From assembly GCA_034336665.1 (NCBI GenBank), contig JAPFBE010000002.1, positions 16,842,906 through 16,906,905 on the forward strand: a stretch of DNA of 64,000 bases. The letters are read 5' to 3'. The position numbers were made by a program, and so were the translations under genes. The notes below the pieces were generated by a model. The model was not told the origin of the DNA and made no database searches. It worked only from the letters and a program-made list of their open reading frames with translations. Positions 1 to 9,850 of this stretch are shown here, piece by piece. The DNA comes from Luscinia megarhynchos. Taxonomy: Eukaryota; Chordata; Aves; Passeriformes; Turdidae. How positions within the stretch are numbered: position 1 is the first letter of the stretch; each line of letters starts with the position of its first letter.

Positions 1-2339
1 GTGAGATTTCTTTTCCCTTGGACAGTGTGAGTGCCATGTTTTGCTTGGCACCCAGGGAGGCAGTGGGGACACCAGAGGGAACTGCTGGCCACAGTGGCCC
101 TGGGTGCCTGGGTCACCTGAGGACTTGCAGGGGTCAGGCAGACATCAGTTGGATAAAATCTGTGTGCCCTGCCTTGTGCCTCTAAATGTTACACTCATGT
201 TTAAATAACTCACAGGTCAGTTGTTTTTCTATTTTGAGTGCATGGCAAACCAGGCAGAGGCAGCTTGTAAAACGAGTGACTAATTTCCAGGGTTTTTTTC
301 TTTCCAGTCCCTCAGCAGCCTCTCTCCCTGAAAGTGGTCATGGGGCAGCCTTACCCCAGTAAGAGGAGATCAGCAGGCTGGGAAAATCATCCTTTATCCC
401 TGTGAAGGCTTGGTGGAAGATGTATTTCTATACTGGTTGTATTTTGGGGTTCTGGGATGCAGGGGGATATTTTCCCCAGTGCCCACCTACTTGGTGGAAG
501 CCTTCTGCATCTGTTGGCCAGGGAAGCTTTTTGGAAGGGGGGCTGGTGCCATAGGTCCCAGTGAGGTGTCTCCCATGACTCCCACCAAGGAGAGGGACTG
601 ATGAAGGAGGGAGGGCAGTCAGCATGGCTGCATGCAGGATCTTTGCTCACTTTGCTGCTTGTGCCATTGCTGCAGCTGCTGCCTGCAAAGTTTTTTCTGC
701 TGGTGGTGGCAGAGTGCCTGAAGGGCAGTGGGACACCCCTGGTTTGGCAGAGGGCTCCAGCTGTAGCTGCAGCTCTGCAGCAGAAGGGAAAAGAAGGGGG
801 AGCAGAGGAAGAGAGCACTAGGGCCAATTCCTAGGAGTGTGTGCACTGGTTTAGACCTTTCCTCCCTTCTTTGTAACCTCTGTCTTCCAGCCATGGCTGC
901 TTGCTTGCATTAATTACTCCTCACTCCCTAGATGCACTCATTTCAAGGTACCTTTAGGGTTTAGAGTGCAGAAACTGACTGACCAAGGTTGAAGGCAATT
1001 AACAAACAGGTTATTCTAAATTAACAGCTTCTTTTAAGCAGCTGTCCAGAACTGCTTTGTTTTTCTACAGCAAAATTAGCAAGGCAATGCACCTCAGTGA
1101 AAAGATGGATTGGGATTTCTTTTGTTATTGTACTGCCTTTTGCTTTTTTTTCTTTTTTTTTTTTTTTTTCTCTTTTAAACTTGTGCCAATTCAATACTAA
1201 GCACTTCCAGCTTGTATTTAAAAAGGAGTGTTGAAATGTACTGATTGCCTAAATGAATTGTAAATGACATAGGATGTTGAGAAAGAACAGTCCTTTTACT
1301 TCCATTGGCTATCTTGCACTACATCAAGATGGGTTTGCTTTTGAATGGCATATTGAGATGCCAATGCTTTCTTCAGGCATTGATTTTAATTTTTTTCTGT
1401 CTTGTCTTCCCTCTTCTCAAGATGCTTCTTGTATGGTTGCTTACTGACTTCACTGTTTTGTGAAGAATTGCAGAGAGGAGCAGGCTCAGCCCATACCCTG
1501 AGTCCAGGCAGGAGCCATGAGGACAGGGCAAAGCAAAGCCCAGGCTCGTGGATTTTGATTCCTGCAGGACCTGGTTAGCCTGGCCTGGGTGCTCTAAAGA
1601 CTTTTATTGCTTTCTGATCAGCAGAGAGAGTGAAGTGATCAAGCTGTTCCCAGAAACCTGGGAAGAAGAATGTGCTCTTAAGTCTTTTAACACTGTCAGA
1701 AATCTTCTGTGGGTTTTATGATTAGGACTATACTGCCTCTAAGGATGTTATGAGGAGGAACTTGCACCAGTCATTTGAGGCACTCATGAAAATACACTGG
1801 CCTTGGTTATCCACCTCAGCTCAGCAATATGCCTTCTGATGCAGGTTCAAGCCTTTAAACCCCCTTATGTCAGATCGAATTTTGGCTTAGGGTGATACAA
1901 GGTCATCCTGACTGATTGATCTCAGCCTTGAGAAATATTGCCCAAGTGTTTAGCCCAGGCCTACTCCTTAATTTTTCTTCTACAAGTTTTACTAATGGTC
2001 CCTTTTGCAATGCTAAGTTTGCATTTTCTTTGGTGCATCATCTTTCCAGTCTTTCACATTGTTGTGTTTTTCTTAGCTATTGTGTGAACCAGAAACAATT
2101 CCCAGGGTGCAGCTGGACATTTACACAGGACAGCAGTTCTGGAAATAATTGCCCCATCAATGTTAGCAAAGTTAGACTTGGTAGCTCTCAAAGTAAGTCT
2201 TGACTGCTTTTGGTGCAAAAGTGAGCAGGTTTGCCTAGCCTATCCTCAGCAATCATTTTTTGTCAACTTCTTGAATTGTTCTAATTTTTTGTAAGAGAAT
2301 GTCTGGTTGTTTTTTTTTTTTTGCCAGCTTTTCATCTTC
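1..2339. other. Non-coding stretch, start of window
   Basis: I recognise no gene here. Positions about 340-830 are richer in G+C than the surroundings and carry overlapping open frames on both strands (longest 146 codons, minus, 387-827). None shows a domain, and being open on both strands suggests base composition rather than coding. A pyrimidine tract ending in CAG (about 293-307) followed by a donor-like GTAAGA at 359 would bound a 51-nt exon; this is weak. Two T-rich runs lie at 1144-1169 and 2310-2322. The rest is ordinary AT-rich unique sequence. Confidence 0.6.
1144..1169. repeat. T-rich homopolymer tract
   Basis: Eight T, one C, then seventeen T. The neighbouring sequence does not read as a recognisable element, so I cannot say whether this is the A-tail of a minus-strand retrocopy or simple slippage. 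Confidence 0.9.
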
Positions 2340-2815
2340 CTTGGTTAGCTCTGCTAGCCCTCCAAGCTATTCTGTCTGTTTTGTATGAAGTCCCTCCAAA
2401 CTGCCATTAGTTTTTGTTTACACAAAACCCAGAATTGAGCATGTTTTTTCCATAGTAGACTGCACCCGATCAATACAGATAAAAACCATTACTTCCCTGT
2501 TACTTGCTGTCTCTGCATATGCAGCCTAAAATTGTGGTGACCTTTTTTGCTGTCAGACTGCATTGTGGACTCATGTCTAATTTACTATCTGTTACTGACC
2601 CTCAGCCTCTCCTACCCGTTGCTGCTTTCTAGGTTTGTGTGGTCTGGAGGTTTTTTCTTCTTTATTAAAAAAATGTAGCTGCATTGTATTTATTCCAAGT
2701 TGATCTGCATCTTGCAAATTTTCTGTTTGCAAGTTCAGTCTCTCTACATCTCAGCCATTTCTCTGCCCTCACTAGTGGATTTCGTAGTCCCTGTAAATTT
2801 TATTCAAAGAAATTT
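2340..2815 (-). mobile_element. Ancient CR1/L3-like LINE fragment
   Basis: Read on the plus strand this is the antisense of an old amniote CR1/L3-type LINE. Order and spacing of several short blocks fit the antisense consensus I remember: 'CAGAATTGAGCA' (about 2431), 'CATTACTTCCCTGT' (about 2488), 'TGCATTGTGGACTCATGTC' (about 2558), a CTGCTTTCTAGG block (about 2622), and the 'TTCCAAGTTGATCTGCAT' and 'TCTCAGCCATTTCTCTG' blocks further on. It is heavily diverged, with no usable reading frame. The match is from memory of the family, not an alignment; the boundaries may be off by 50 bases or more, especially on the left. Confidence 0.65.
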
Positions 2816-4055
2816 TAGCCTTTTAACATGATTCCATTAGAAGAAATGAGCAGTTGCACTGACCTGCATATGTCTTGTTGCAGATTTTTTGTTTGCATCT
2901 GTATATATGCATCATTGGTGTATTTAGCAAGTGCTGATAGAAGGAAGCTGAGTGACAGGTGACCTATGGGCAGGTGATTTGTTGGCTGTGTGATGGCTGA
3001 GCCCCTCTGCATGGGTGACATCACCTGTGGCACTGTGAAAGAGCAGATGATGAGCAGGGTGTTGTGCTGGGGAACTGCTGTGGGACAGAAATCCAGAAGC
3101 CTGGCATGGAACTGCAAAGAGATGCTGGAAGACAGGGAAGAGTGGAGCAGCTCACAGTGATGGAGGGGAATGTTTAGATGAATGGAGGAGTCTTACCTGC
3201 CATGTGTTCTTAATTCAGTGTTTGCTGACACAGCTCCTGCCTCCAGGTGAAGACAGAGCAAACACCATCTTGCTGATGTGCTTTCACTGCTCCAGTTGCC
3301 TTACATGTCAAGTAGCTTTCCATAGCACAGCCTGTCTAGTGCAGGGAAGACAAGGGTACTTCGGGGTATCCCAATTTTCTTTCCAGAAAATCCACAAGGA
3401 AAAGGAAATTTTCACCATGTCTTCACTCAGAAAAGGATCTATTATTCTTTATGAGTAAAACAGGCATTGAATATATGAGTTTATTGGAACCCTGCTTGCA
3501 GATTCCACTAGGAAGTTGCAGTAGACTCCCTCTGAGTCAATAACAGGGAGGGGAAAAGAGTCTGCAAATAACTGTGATCTGAAAGAATTTAATTTCTTGC
3601 AGCTCTAATTATGTGAAATGTGTATTTAAACATGGGTATCAAGATGAAAGAACCTACAACTCGGAAGTTTTAATTTGGCAGTTGAACAAATGCTGAGTGA
3701 TTTCTCTGATTTCCTGGCTGTGCTTGGATTAAAAGTTGTTGACTGAGCTGGAAAAAAAATTGACCTCATACTGTAGATCTTGGGGAAGCTGTGGTCACTG
3801 TGTGCCAGCTCAGGATCTGGCCATAGGAGTGCAAATTACTCTAGCTTTATGCTTGACATGTCAAGTTTTGCTCTTCATCTGCCTGCTATTAAGGTACTAA
3901 ACTGTAGAGTCTGTGGTCAGTGCTGTGGCTGCAGCAGTACCACTGTGTATAATGAATGTTTATGTGAAACATGCTCATGCTATCAATTAGCTCGGGTTTG
4001 CTTCTCTGGCTTTTCATCATGTTGTTACCTCTGTGCAGATTTGATGAGCAGAGCT

Positions 4056-4130
4056 GTAAACAAACAAAAAAAACCCACCAAAAAACCTCAACCCAAAACA
4101 ACAAAAAAGGCATCATTAAAAAAATAATGA
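4056..4130. repeat. A-rich low-complexity stretch
   Basis: An imperfect run of A broken by CC and CAA groups. It may be the decayed A-rich tail of an old retroposed sequence on the plus strand, but nothing upstream identifies a parent, so it is listed only as low complexity. Confidence 0.7.
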
Positions 4131-4317
4131 GTTAGGAAAAGGAAAATATTGTCCTAGGTCTGGGCTTTAGTGTTCCCTGGAAATTCCTAGTGGTGTTAAA
4201 AAAGGGTTATGATCTTAAATAAGCAAAACAGTTTATTAAAAAATTTATTAAAAAATGACAGGTTGATATCTGCTCAGCAGTGTTTTCTGAGTTGTCTAAG
4301 CTTGCTATTCTACTTCA

Positions 4318-4349
4318 CAAAATATGAAGGGCCCTTCAAAATATGAAGG
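4318..4349. repeat. 13-bp direct repeat flanking a palindrome
   Basis: CAAAATATGAAGG occurs at 4318-4330 and again at 4337-4349. Between and overlapping them is the perfect 12-bp palindrome GAAGGGCCCTTC (4326-4337). A short local duplication explains it. Confidence 0.85.
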
Positions 4350-6894
4350 AGTGGCACATGGTGAACATGCCATATATATGCTAAGGGTCTTATGATCAAC
4401 AGCTGGAGAAACTACTCTCAGTTTCTGCTTCTATTCATCTCCTTTACAGAAAATAAGGGGCCAACTTCATCCTGGGTGTCACTCTAAACCTTTTATGCAC
4501 CTGATGGTGTCTGTCCCATCTTCTTGAGCTGTGATTCCCCAATAATTTGGTGGAGTTGTTTACACCTGTGTGTCAAGGTGTCTGATGAGAGACATGATGT
4601 GCAATCAGGCAGAACTGAGATAGTGCTGTGAAACTGTGTGTCAGCTGCTGGGTTATTGCCTGATCCAGTGCCTAGTTAGCACCTTCTGCTTTCCCCAGCT
4701 AATTTTTGGATTACATTTGCAGAGACTGGATAGTTCTATGCAAGCTTTGGGGAGCAGGAAAAAAAAAAAGAGATGAAACTGGAAGGTATTTTTTCTGAAA
4801 ATAAATGTGAAATGTTTTCTTCCAGTTAGCAAGATGCATGTGTGGTGTCTCAGCTTCAGTTTGTGGCATCTCAGCTCTGTTAATAATGGGGACCCCAAGA
4901 CCATAAATGCAATTAATGTTTCTACAAAGGTTCATATAAGATGACCTAATTTTGATCTCCCTTACTCCTGATTTTAGGCTGCTTACATTCCATGGAGTTG
5001 GTGATTTACTCTGGAGTAAATAGCTGAATTAATTCCAGCTGTCTGTAATACACTGGGATGCACAGTGGGTTGTAATGCCTGAATGAGAGATTTTGGTTAC
5101 TAAAACTATACATTGTACATGACTTATGATGGACATTGTACCTCACATCCTGTGACTGGGAAGGGTGCAGGATCCATTTTCATGTAAAGTGTGTGACTTG
5201 CACCAAATTATTACAGGTAGATTTATGGTACAGACAAGAGACTGAAAGGAAACACTATGTCAGAAATGAATTAGAAGTCAAGAAGGAAAAAGAAATGTAA
5301 AACACTTGGGCAGCCTGTATCTTTTTAATATTTTAAATAGAAAAATCATATTTCACTTGCTCAGGGCCTTGGTCTAGGGAAAGTACTTAAACCAATTCTT
5401 AAATTTAACATGGGCACGTAGGTACTTCGAGCACAACTTTTCCTCTGGTGCTTTCCTGGGATTGGGTTTAAGATTTCAGGGGAATAGTGCCAGCAGTATG
5501 CTTTTTGTATCACCTACAAACAGCAGCTATTAAGGAATAATTCATATTTCTTTCACCTCTAGTACTATTTATACATGTGCAAAGTGCACCAGATAGAAGC
5601 TTTATTTTGTAGCATAATTGCATGGCGTGTACTGCTGCCAAGAACAGATGAGCAGAATATCTGTTCAAATTAAAACTTTGTTGGAGGTGCTTGTATGTGT
5701 TGATGAGAATTAGGCAGGCTGAGTTTTGTTGGTTTGGAAAATTGTGAAAAATTGAATTTCAGCTGATATAAGATGAAGCACATCTTCCTAGCTTCACATG
5801 AGGAGCTAAAGGAGCAAGTTCTGCAGAGCTGAAGCCACTCATATTTTATATATTTTGTGAAATCATTACCCAAAATGCAAACAAATTTTGAGTATCTTAG
5901 AGTGAAGAGGACTACCAAGGGAAAATCAGCTCCTCTGCACTAAGTTTAAAGTGGTCCTTTTACTAATGGAAATCATATGCCTCTATCAAGACCAGGGAAA
6001 GGAATTTCATCTCATATGTTCTAGTGCATTTTATTTATGACCTCTGTTATAGATATTCAGGCCCTTTTTCCTAATGTAGTATGTGCCTGCAATTGCATAC
6101 CAATGACATCTACCTGCCATATTTGTGACAAATTGCAATCAGTGGAAATCAAGAATTCACCCCTGATTATTGCCAGGAATGTCCATAAAGTAAACACTGT
6201 CAATATGGAGAGCATATTTATGGTTGCACTATATGTTCTGGGGTTTGAGGATATGAGCAGGTCTTTTCCTCTCCAAAGTCCCTCTCAAGCCATCCCAGAT
6301 CAGTGCCATGGGTAGGAGGTGTGGGTAGCCTAGAGCTACATTAGTGCTGACCTGCTGGCCAGCATGCATCAGCTGCTGGTTTGCCAGTCTTTGTCAGAAA
6401 GAGTGAATTGTGACTGAATTGACTGAATGGAAACATTAATCTGAGTCTCTCCCTCCTGCACAGGTGTTGCATTTTATGAAATGTGCAGGAATGCAGTGTT
6501 TCCTGAGACATCAGCTCCTCATTTGGATTTGGTGCATCTGGGTCTGGGTTAATGGATAGGTGGGGAAATGAGGAAAGATTTAATAGATGGGCAAAGCTAG
6601 TTCTTTCTTTTCTCAAAGAAAATGTGCAGATTACTTCTTTTTCATTTTTTCCCAAACTGTGATGTGCTAAGAAAGTCATGATGGTAAAAATGCTAAGGAG
6701 GTATCACTCCTGTTTCTTTGCTGTAAATGATTCTCTCAACTTAAGTCCGAGCACAATGCGCTTGAACGACTGCACCTCCCACGCTGTGCTGCTCTCAGTG
6801 GAAACAGGCTTGCAGGGAGATGTTCTGCTTTCCCAGTTTCATTTTCTCTTCTAAGTGCAAGCCTTTCTTAAATCTAAGAGCTGTTGTAGACTGT

Positions 6895-7200
6895 TTTTTA
6901 TGAAGGATCATAAGAAGTTAGGGTTTGCAGAGGCCAATTAGTTCTGCTCCATCTCTCTGCCAGTGCGGAGTTGTAGTATACAAAGTAATTTCTTGTGCTT
7001 TGTCTAGCTAATTTTTAACGTGGGCATGTAGCATTTTCACAGTTCAACAGAGGTATTTTCCCCCTGATGTTCAGCCTAAAATGTTCTCTTTCTTGCTTTC
7101 ATCCCATGACCCCTTGTTACACTGCCATGTACCACGCTCGGCAACTTGATTTGCTTTTTGGTGTTCACAGCATGTAGGTCCGTGTGGAAGGTTGTTGTAT
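6895..7200 (-). mobile_element. Ancient CR1/L3-like LINE 3' region
   Basis: On the plus strand the stretch reads as the antisense 3' part of an old CR1/L3 copy. Successive blocks agree with the remembered consensus: 'CTGCTCCATCTCTCTGCCAG' (about 6945), 'CTTGTGCTTTGTCTAGCTAA' (about 6992), 'TTTTAACGTGGGCATG' (7012), 'CTTTCATCCCATGACCCCTT' (7096). The likely 3' end is near 6895, where 'ATCATAAGAAGTTAGGG' resembles a decayed CR1 end. Sequence beyond about 7150 is uncertain. There is no coding capacity. Its divergence suggests an age well beyond the young CR1 copies in this window. Confidence 0.6.
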
Positions 7201-8297
7201 TTTGGCTCTATAGTGTTTCTTTTTAGAAGAGGGAAGTCAGAAACACACACCATTGAGCCCCCACTATGTGCCATGCAATCAGTTACACTGCTTGGAGGAG
7301 CGCTGGTGACAGACTTTGAAGGCTTAACAAGTCACTCTTGCAATGAGCAGCTTTTTTCATGTATTATTCCGTGTTCTCCTCACCCCTGTGCTCACAGTAG
7401 GAGCCAGCCTTTTTGTAGCCTCTCCTTATTTACATTCTTTCTCTTTTAGCTACCCAACTCTGTGATAAACTATAACAAGGCAAAGATGTACACATAGTAA
7501 ATCGCTTCTTTTGGCAGAGAAGGAAAGTTTGTGCTTTCTTTCATAATCCTTTTTTTACATATTCCAAATTAATTTGTTTCCACAGCTTTACTCCTTTGTA
7601 TGTGTCTTTTTTCCTTTTTAAATGAAGCCATTGTGTGTTACCCTGGAGAACTGCTGTCCCATACACACTGTGCTGAAGATATCTTCTCAGCCTTGCATAA
7701 CCTGCCTTCTTTACCAACGTCATTGCCTCTGCTTAGCGTTAAAAGGATAGGGCCAGAACTAATTTGGCCAAAAGAGCAGCCTCCAAATTCCTGTGAGAAG
7801 TTTGTGGAGCTTGTGGTTTGTTGTTTGTTTGTTTGTTTGTTTTTTTTTAACATAGTTGGGTAGAAACAATGTGTTATTTCAAATAGATATTTTAAACAAA
7901 TGTGAACAACAAATAGAAATTCTACCTTTAACACTGGCCTGCTGCACTGTCTATTTGAAGATGGCAACAGACAAGTAAAGCTGATTGTTTGACAGAAGAT
8001 ACCTATAGAAAGGAGACAAACCATGCTCATAAAATTACCTTTCCTTCTCTCATGTTTGCAAAATGCATTGTCCTGAGCAGCTTTACCATCTAATAATACT
8101 GCTCATTAGGAAGGAGCCTCCTGTTACAATTTTACTGCCTTTACTGTGGTCTGGAAATGCATCAAGCAACGCTGGTTTAATGTGAACTTGCCTTGAACGA
8201 GGAGGCTGAGTCAGGGAACCCTGGTGTAAACCCCAGTCCAGCAATAGGTGGCAAAAGAGCCTGCAGGCTGACCTTTAAAGAGATGACCCACTCACAG
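7201..8297. other. Unique non-coding stretch
   Basis: No gene seen. It holds a (GTTT)n/T microsatellite (7815-7848). Open frames such as 7638-8030 minus (130 codons) pass through the microsatellite and carry no domain. About 8195-8297 may belong to the upstream flank of the CR1 that follows, but I cannot align it. Confidence 0.6.
7815..7848. repeat. (GTTT)n microsatellite with T tail
   Basis: Imperfect TTTG/GTTT units ending in nine T's, then AACATAG. Simple-sequence repeat. Confidence 0.9.
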
Positions 8298-8735
8298 AGA
8301 GTGGGTCCAGTGGAGGCAACAGAGGTGATGAGGGGACTGGGACATCTCTCTTATGAGGAAAGGCTAAGGAAGCTGAACTGTTCAGCCTCAAGAAGAGGTG
8401 ACTGAGAGTACACTTTGTCAGTGTCTATCACTGTCTGAAGGGAAGGTGCCAAGAGAACGGGCCCAGGCTCCTCTTGGTGGTGCTGAGCAGTAGCACAAGA
8501 GGCACTGGGTGAAACTGATGCCCAGAAAGTCCCGCCTGAGTATAAGGAAGAACTTTTTTACTCTGAGAGTGACAGTGCACTGGAGCAGATTGCCTGGAGA
8601 AGTTGTGGAGTCTCCCTCACTGGAGATATTCAAGATCCATCTGGATACAATCCTGTGCCATGTGCTCTGGGGTGACTGCTTGAGGTTGGACCAGATGAAC
8701 CACTGTGGTCCATTCCAACCTGACCCATTCTGTGA
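8298..8735 (+). mobile_element. CR1 LINE, 5'-truncated, with decayed ORF2 C-terminus
   Basis: Avian CR1 retrotransposon copy in sense orientation. It covers the last part of ORF2 and the short 3' UTR. The usual ORF2 C-terminal segments can be read in two frames: 'LSYEERLRKL' around 8352-8381, then, after a frameshift, 'RKNFFTLRV' and 'VVESPSLEIF' around 8542-8630. The 3' end has the family landmarks 'GAGGTTGGACCAGATGA' (about 8681) and 'CATTCTGTGA' (about 8726). It is about 440 bp long. The frameshifts and the stop near 8403 show it is dead. The similarity is clear by eye; the 5' limit is approximate because the sequence before 'GTGGGTCCAGTGGAGG' does not align with what I remember. Confidence 0.92.
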
Positions 8736-9528
8736 AAGAAAAAGAAGTTTCTAGCAGTAATTGAATGATCAGCATGGCTTAGAAAGATACCTCAAAAACC
8801 TGCTTCAGATGTTCCATTCAAAGATGAAATACAATACTGTCAATTCTGGTCTTCATTTTGTGGTAACAGACTTAGGTGTTACATCTGTTATTGCTTCTAG
8901 GGTTTCAGAATGTTAATGTCTTGCTACTGAATGAGTAAATTAAGTCACTGAGTTATTATCCCTTGCAAAATGCTAGGAATTGTAATGCAGACTTATTTGT
9001 CCCTTGTAAGGACAGAATTGAGAAGTATGAGTTGTCTTAAATAAAACATCATCTGTCCCAATGCATGTTGCTCATCATTTACCTAAAATCCTTGAACTTA
9101 ATCAAGGAAAAGAGATCTGGTCACACTGCTTGATTTTTAAGATAATCAAGCTGCTGCTTTCCAGAGGTGGAGTTTAAATTGCTTTTAAAGTTGTATCTAA
9201 AGCATTGGTGGATGCCATTTTTCCAGATGAGTTATAGTATAAGATGATGGATGTGCAAGACACCAGGGAACATGCTTGCAGTTGTTTTGGTTTGTTATCC
9301 AGAAGAGGACCAGAAGGGGCACTCCTGGCCTGCTATCTAGGCTCCCAGTGTAGTTTTCACTGTTAAACTCAAAAGTAAGGTGCTGAGGTCTTTCAAAACG
9401 AAGCAGACACTTAACAAAGAGTGAGTGAGTCTTTTGGTGAGTTTGTGAGGAAGTTAAATCCTCGCCTGGTGGTTGCATCGTACGCTGCTTAGGATGATGG
9501 ACAGATAAATGCCCTCAGCTGATGGAGC
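8736..9528. other. Unique non-coding stretch
   Basis: No gene or recognisable repeat up to the RT-like segment. The minus-strand frame 9197-9478 (93 codons) shows no domain. It could be a decayed downstream part of the L2-like element next to it, but I cannot align it. Confidence 0.55.
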
Positions 9529-9807
9529 ACTTATGAATTTCACCAGGTCCTCAAAGCACTTCCCCCTGCTGATTAGCATTATTTCTGCCTTGTCCAGGTT
9601 GAGCAGCAGCCAGCTGGCCTTCTTCCAGACGCCAATTTCCGCCAGACATTGTCTGAGGCTGGCAGCAGCTGTGTGTGGGTCAGGAGGGAAGGAGCTGCAG
9701 AGCTGGGTGTGCTCGGCGCGGCAGGTGCCCCGCAGCGGCCGGGGAGCGGCGAGGGGCATGGCAGCGAGCACAGCGGGGAAATCCCAGGTGCAGCCGCCCA
9801 GCAGAGG
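9529..9807 (-). mobile_element. L2/Jockey-like reverse transcriptase fragment (inactive)
   Basis: Part of a 144-codon minus-strand open frame (9454-9888). Residues about 28-120 resemble the palm and following region of L2/Jockey-clade reverse transcriptases. 'PLLGG...AAMPLA' recalls the usual 'SPLLF..YM.PL' approach, followed by 'RAEHTQLC', then 'SSFPPDP', 'LRQCLAEIGVW' and 'LLLNLDKAEIML'. In active relatives the catalytic motif is YADD directly before TQLY; here it reads R-A-E-H (AEH at 9709-9717), so both catalytic aspartates are lost. CR1 uses a different sequence after its FADD motif, so this is not a CR1 copy. The DNA is unusually G+C- and CpG-rich for an old dead element. The open frame may be luck or may reflect reuse. 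Family assignment is from memory. Confidence 0.6.
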
Positions 9808-9850
9808 GTTGGAAAGAGCACGGCCTTTCGCGTGGGCTGAGCTTGCTTTC
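9700..9850. promoter_or_regulatory. CpG-dense patch, possible small CpG island
   Basis: About 14 CpG dinucleotides in 150 bp, including GGCGCGGCAG, GCAGCGGCCGGGGAGCGGCGAG and TTTCGCGTGG, while flanking DNA is almost free of CpG. This overlaps the RT-like fragment. Retained CpGs suggest an unmethylated germline state, recent arrival, or selection. There is no TATA box or other promoter signal that I can support. Confidence 0.45.

Larger units (their letters stand above)
2816..6894. other. Unique non-coding stretch
   Basis: No gene or clear transposon seen. It contains an A-rich stretch at about 4056-4130 (CAAACAAAAAAAACCC-like, ending in AATAATGA) and a 13-bp direct repeat around a 12-bp palindrome at 4318-4349. 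A donor-like CAG|GTAAGA on the minus strand (exon edge near 3197) has no convincing coding partner. A small CpG patch lies at 6745-6785. Open frames of 60-115 codons here (for example 3780-4127 plus, 6341-6679 minus) show no domains. Confidence 0.6.

Noticed and set aside
308..358. 51-nt segment between TTTTTTTCTTTCCAG and CCA|GTAAGA
   Set aside because: Acceptor is good, but the exon is tiny and the peptide is low-complexity; no second support.
387..827. 146-codon minus-strand open frame
   Set aside because: Ser/Pro/His-rich, open on both strands at once, no domain, no splice or promoter context; explained by local G+C content.
2205..2230. Mariner-like word TTGGTGCAAAAGT
   Set aside because: Only a 13-base coincidence; no inverted terminal repeat or further similarity around it.
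3197..3240. 42-nt minus-strand segment before CAG|GTAAGA
   Set aside because: The donor is good but the acceptor has a broken pyrimidine tract, and two of three frames contain stops.
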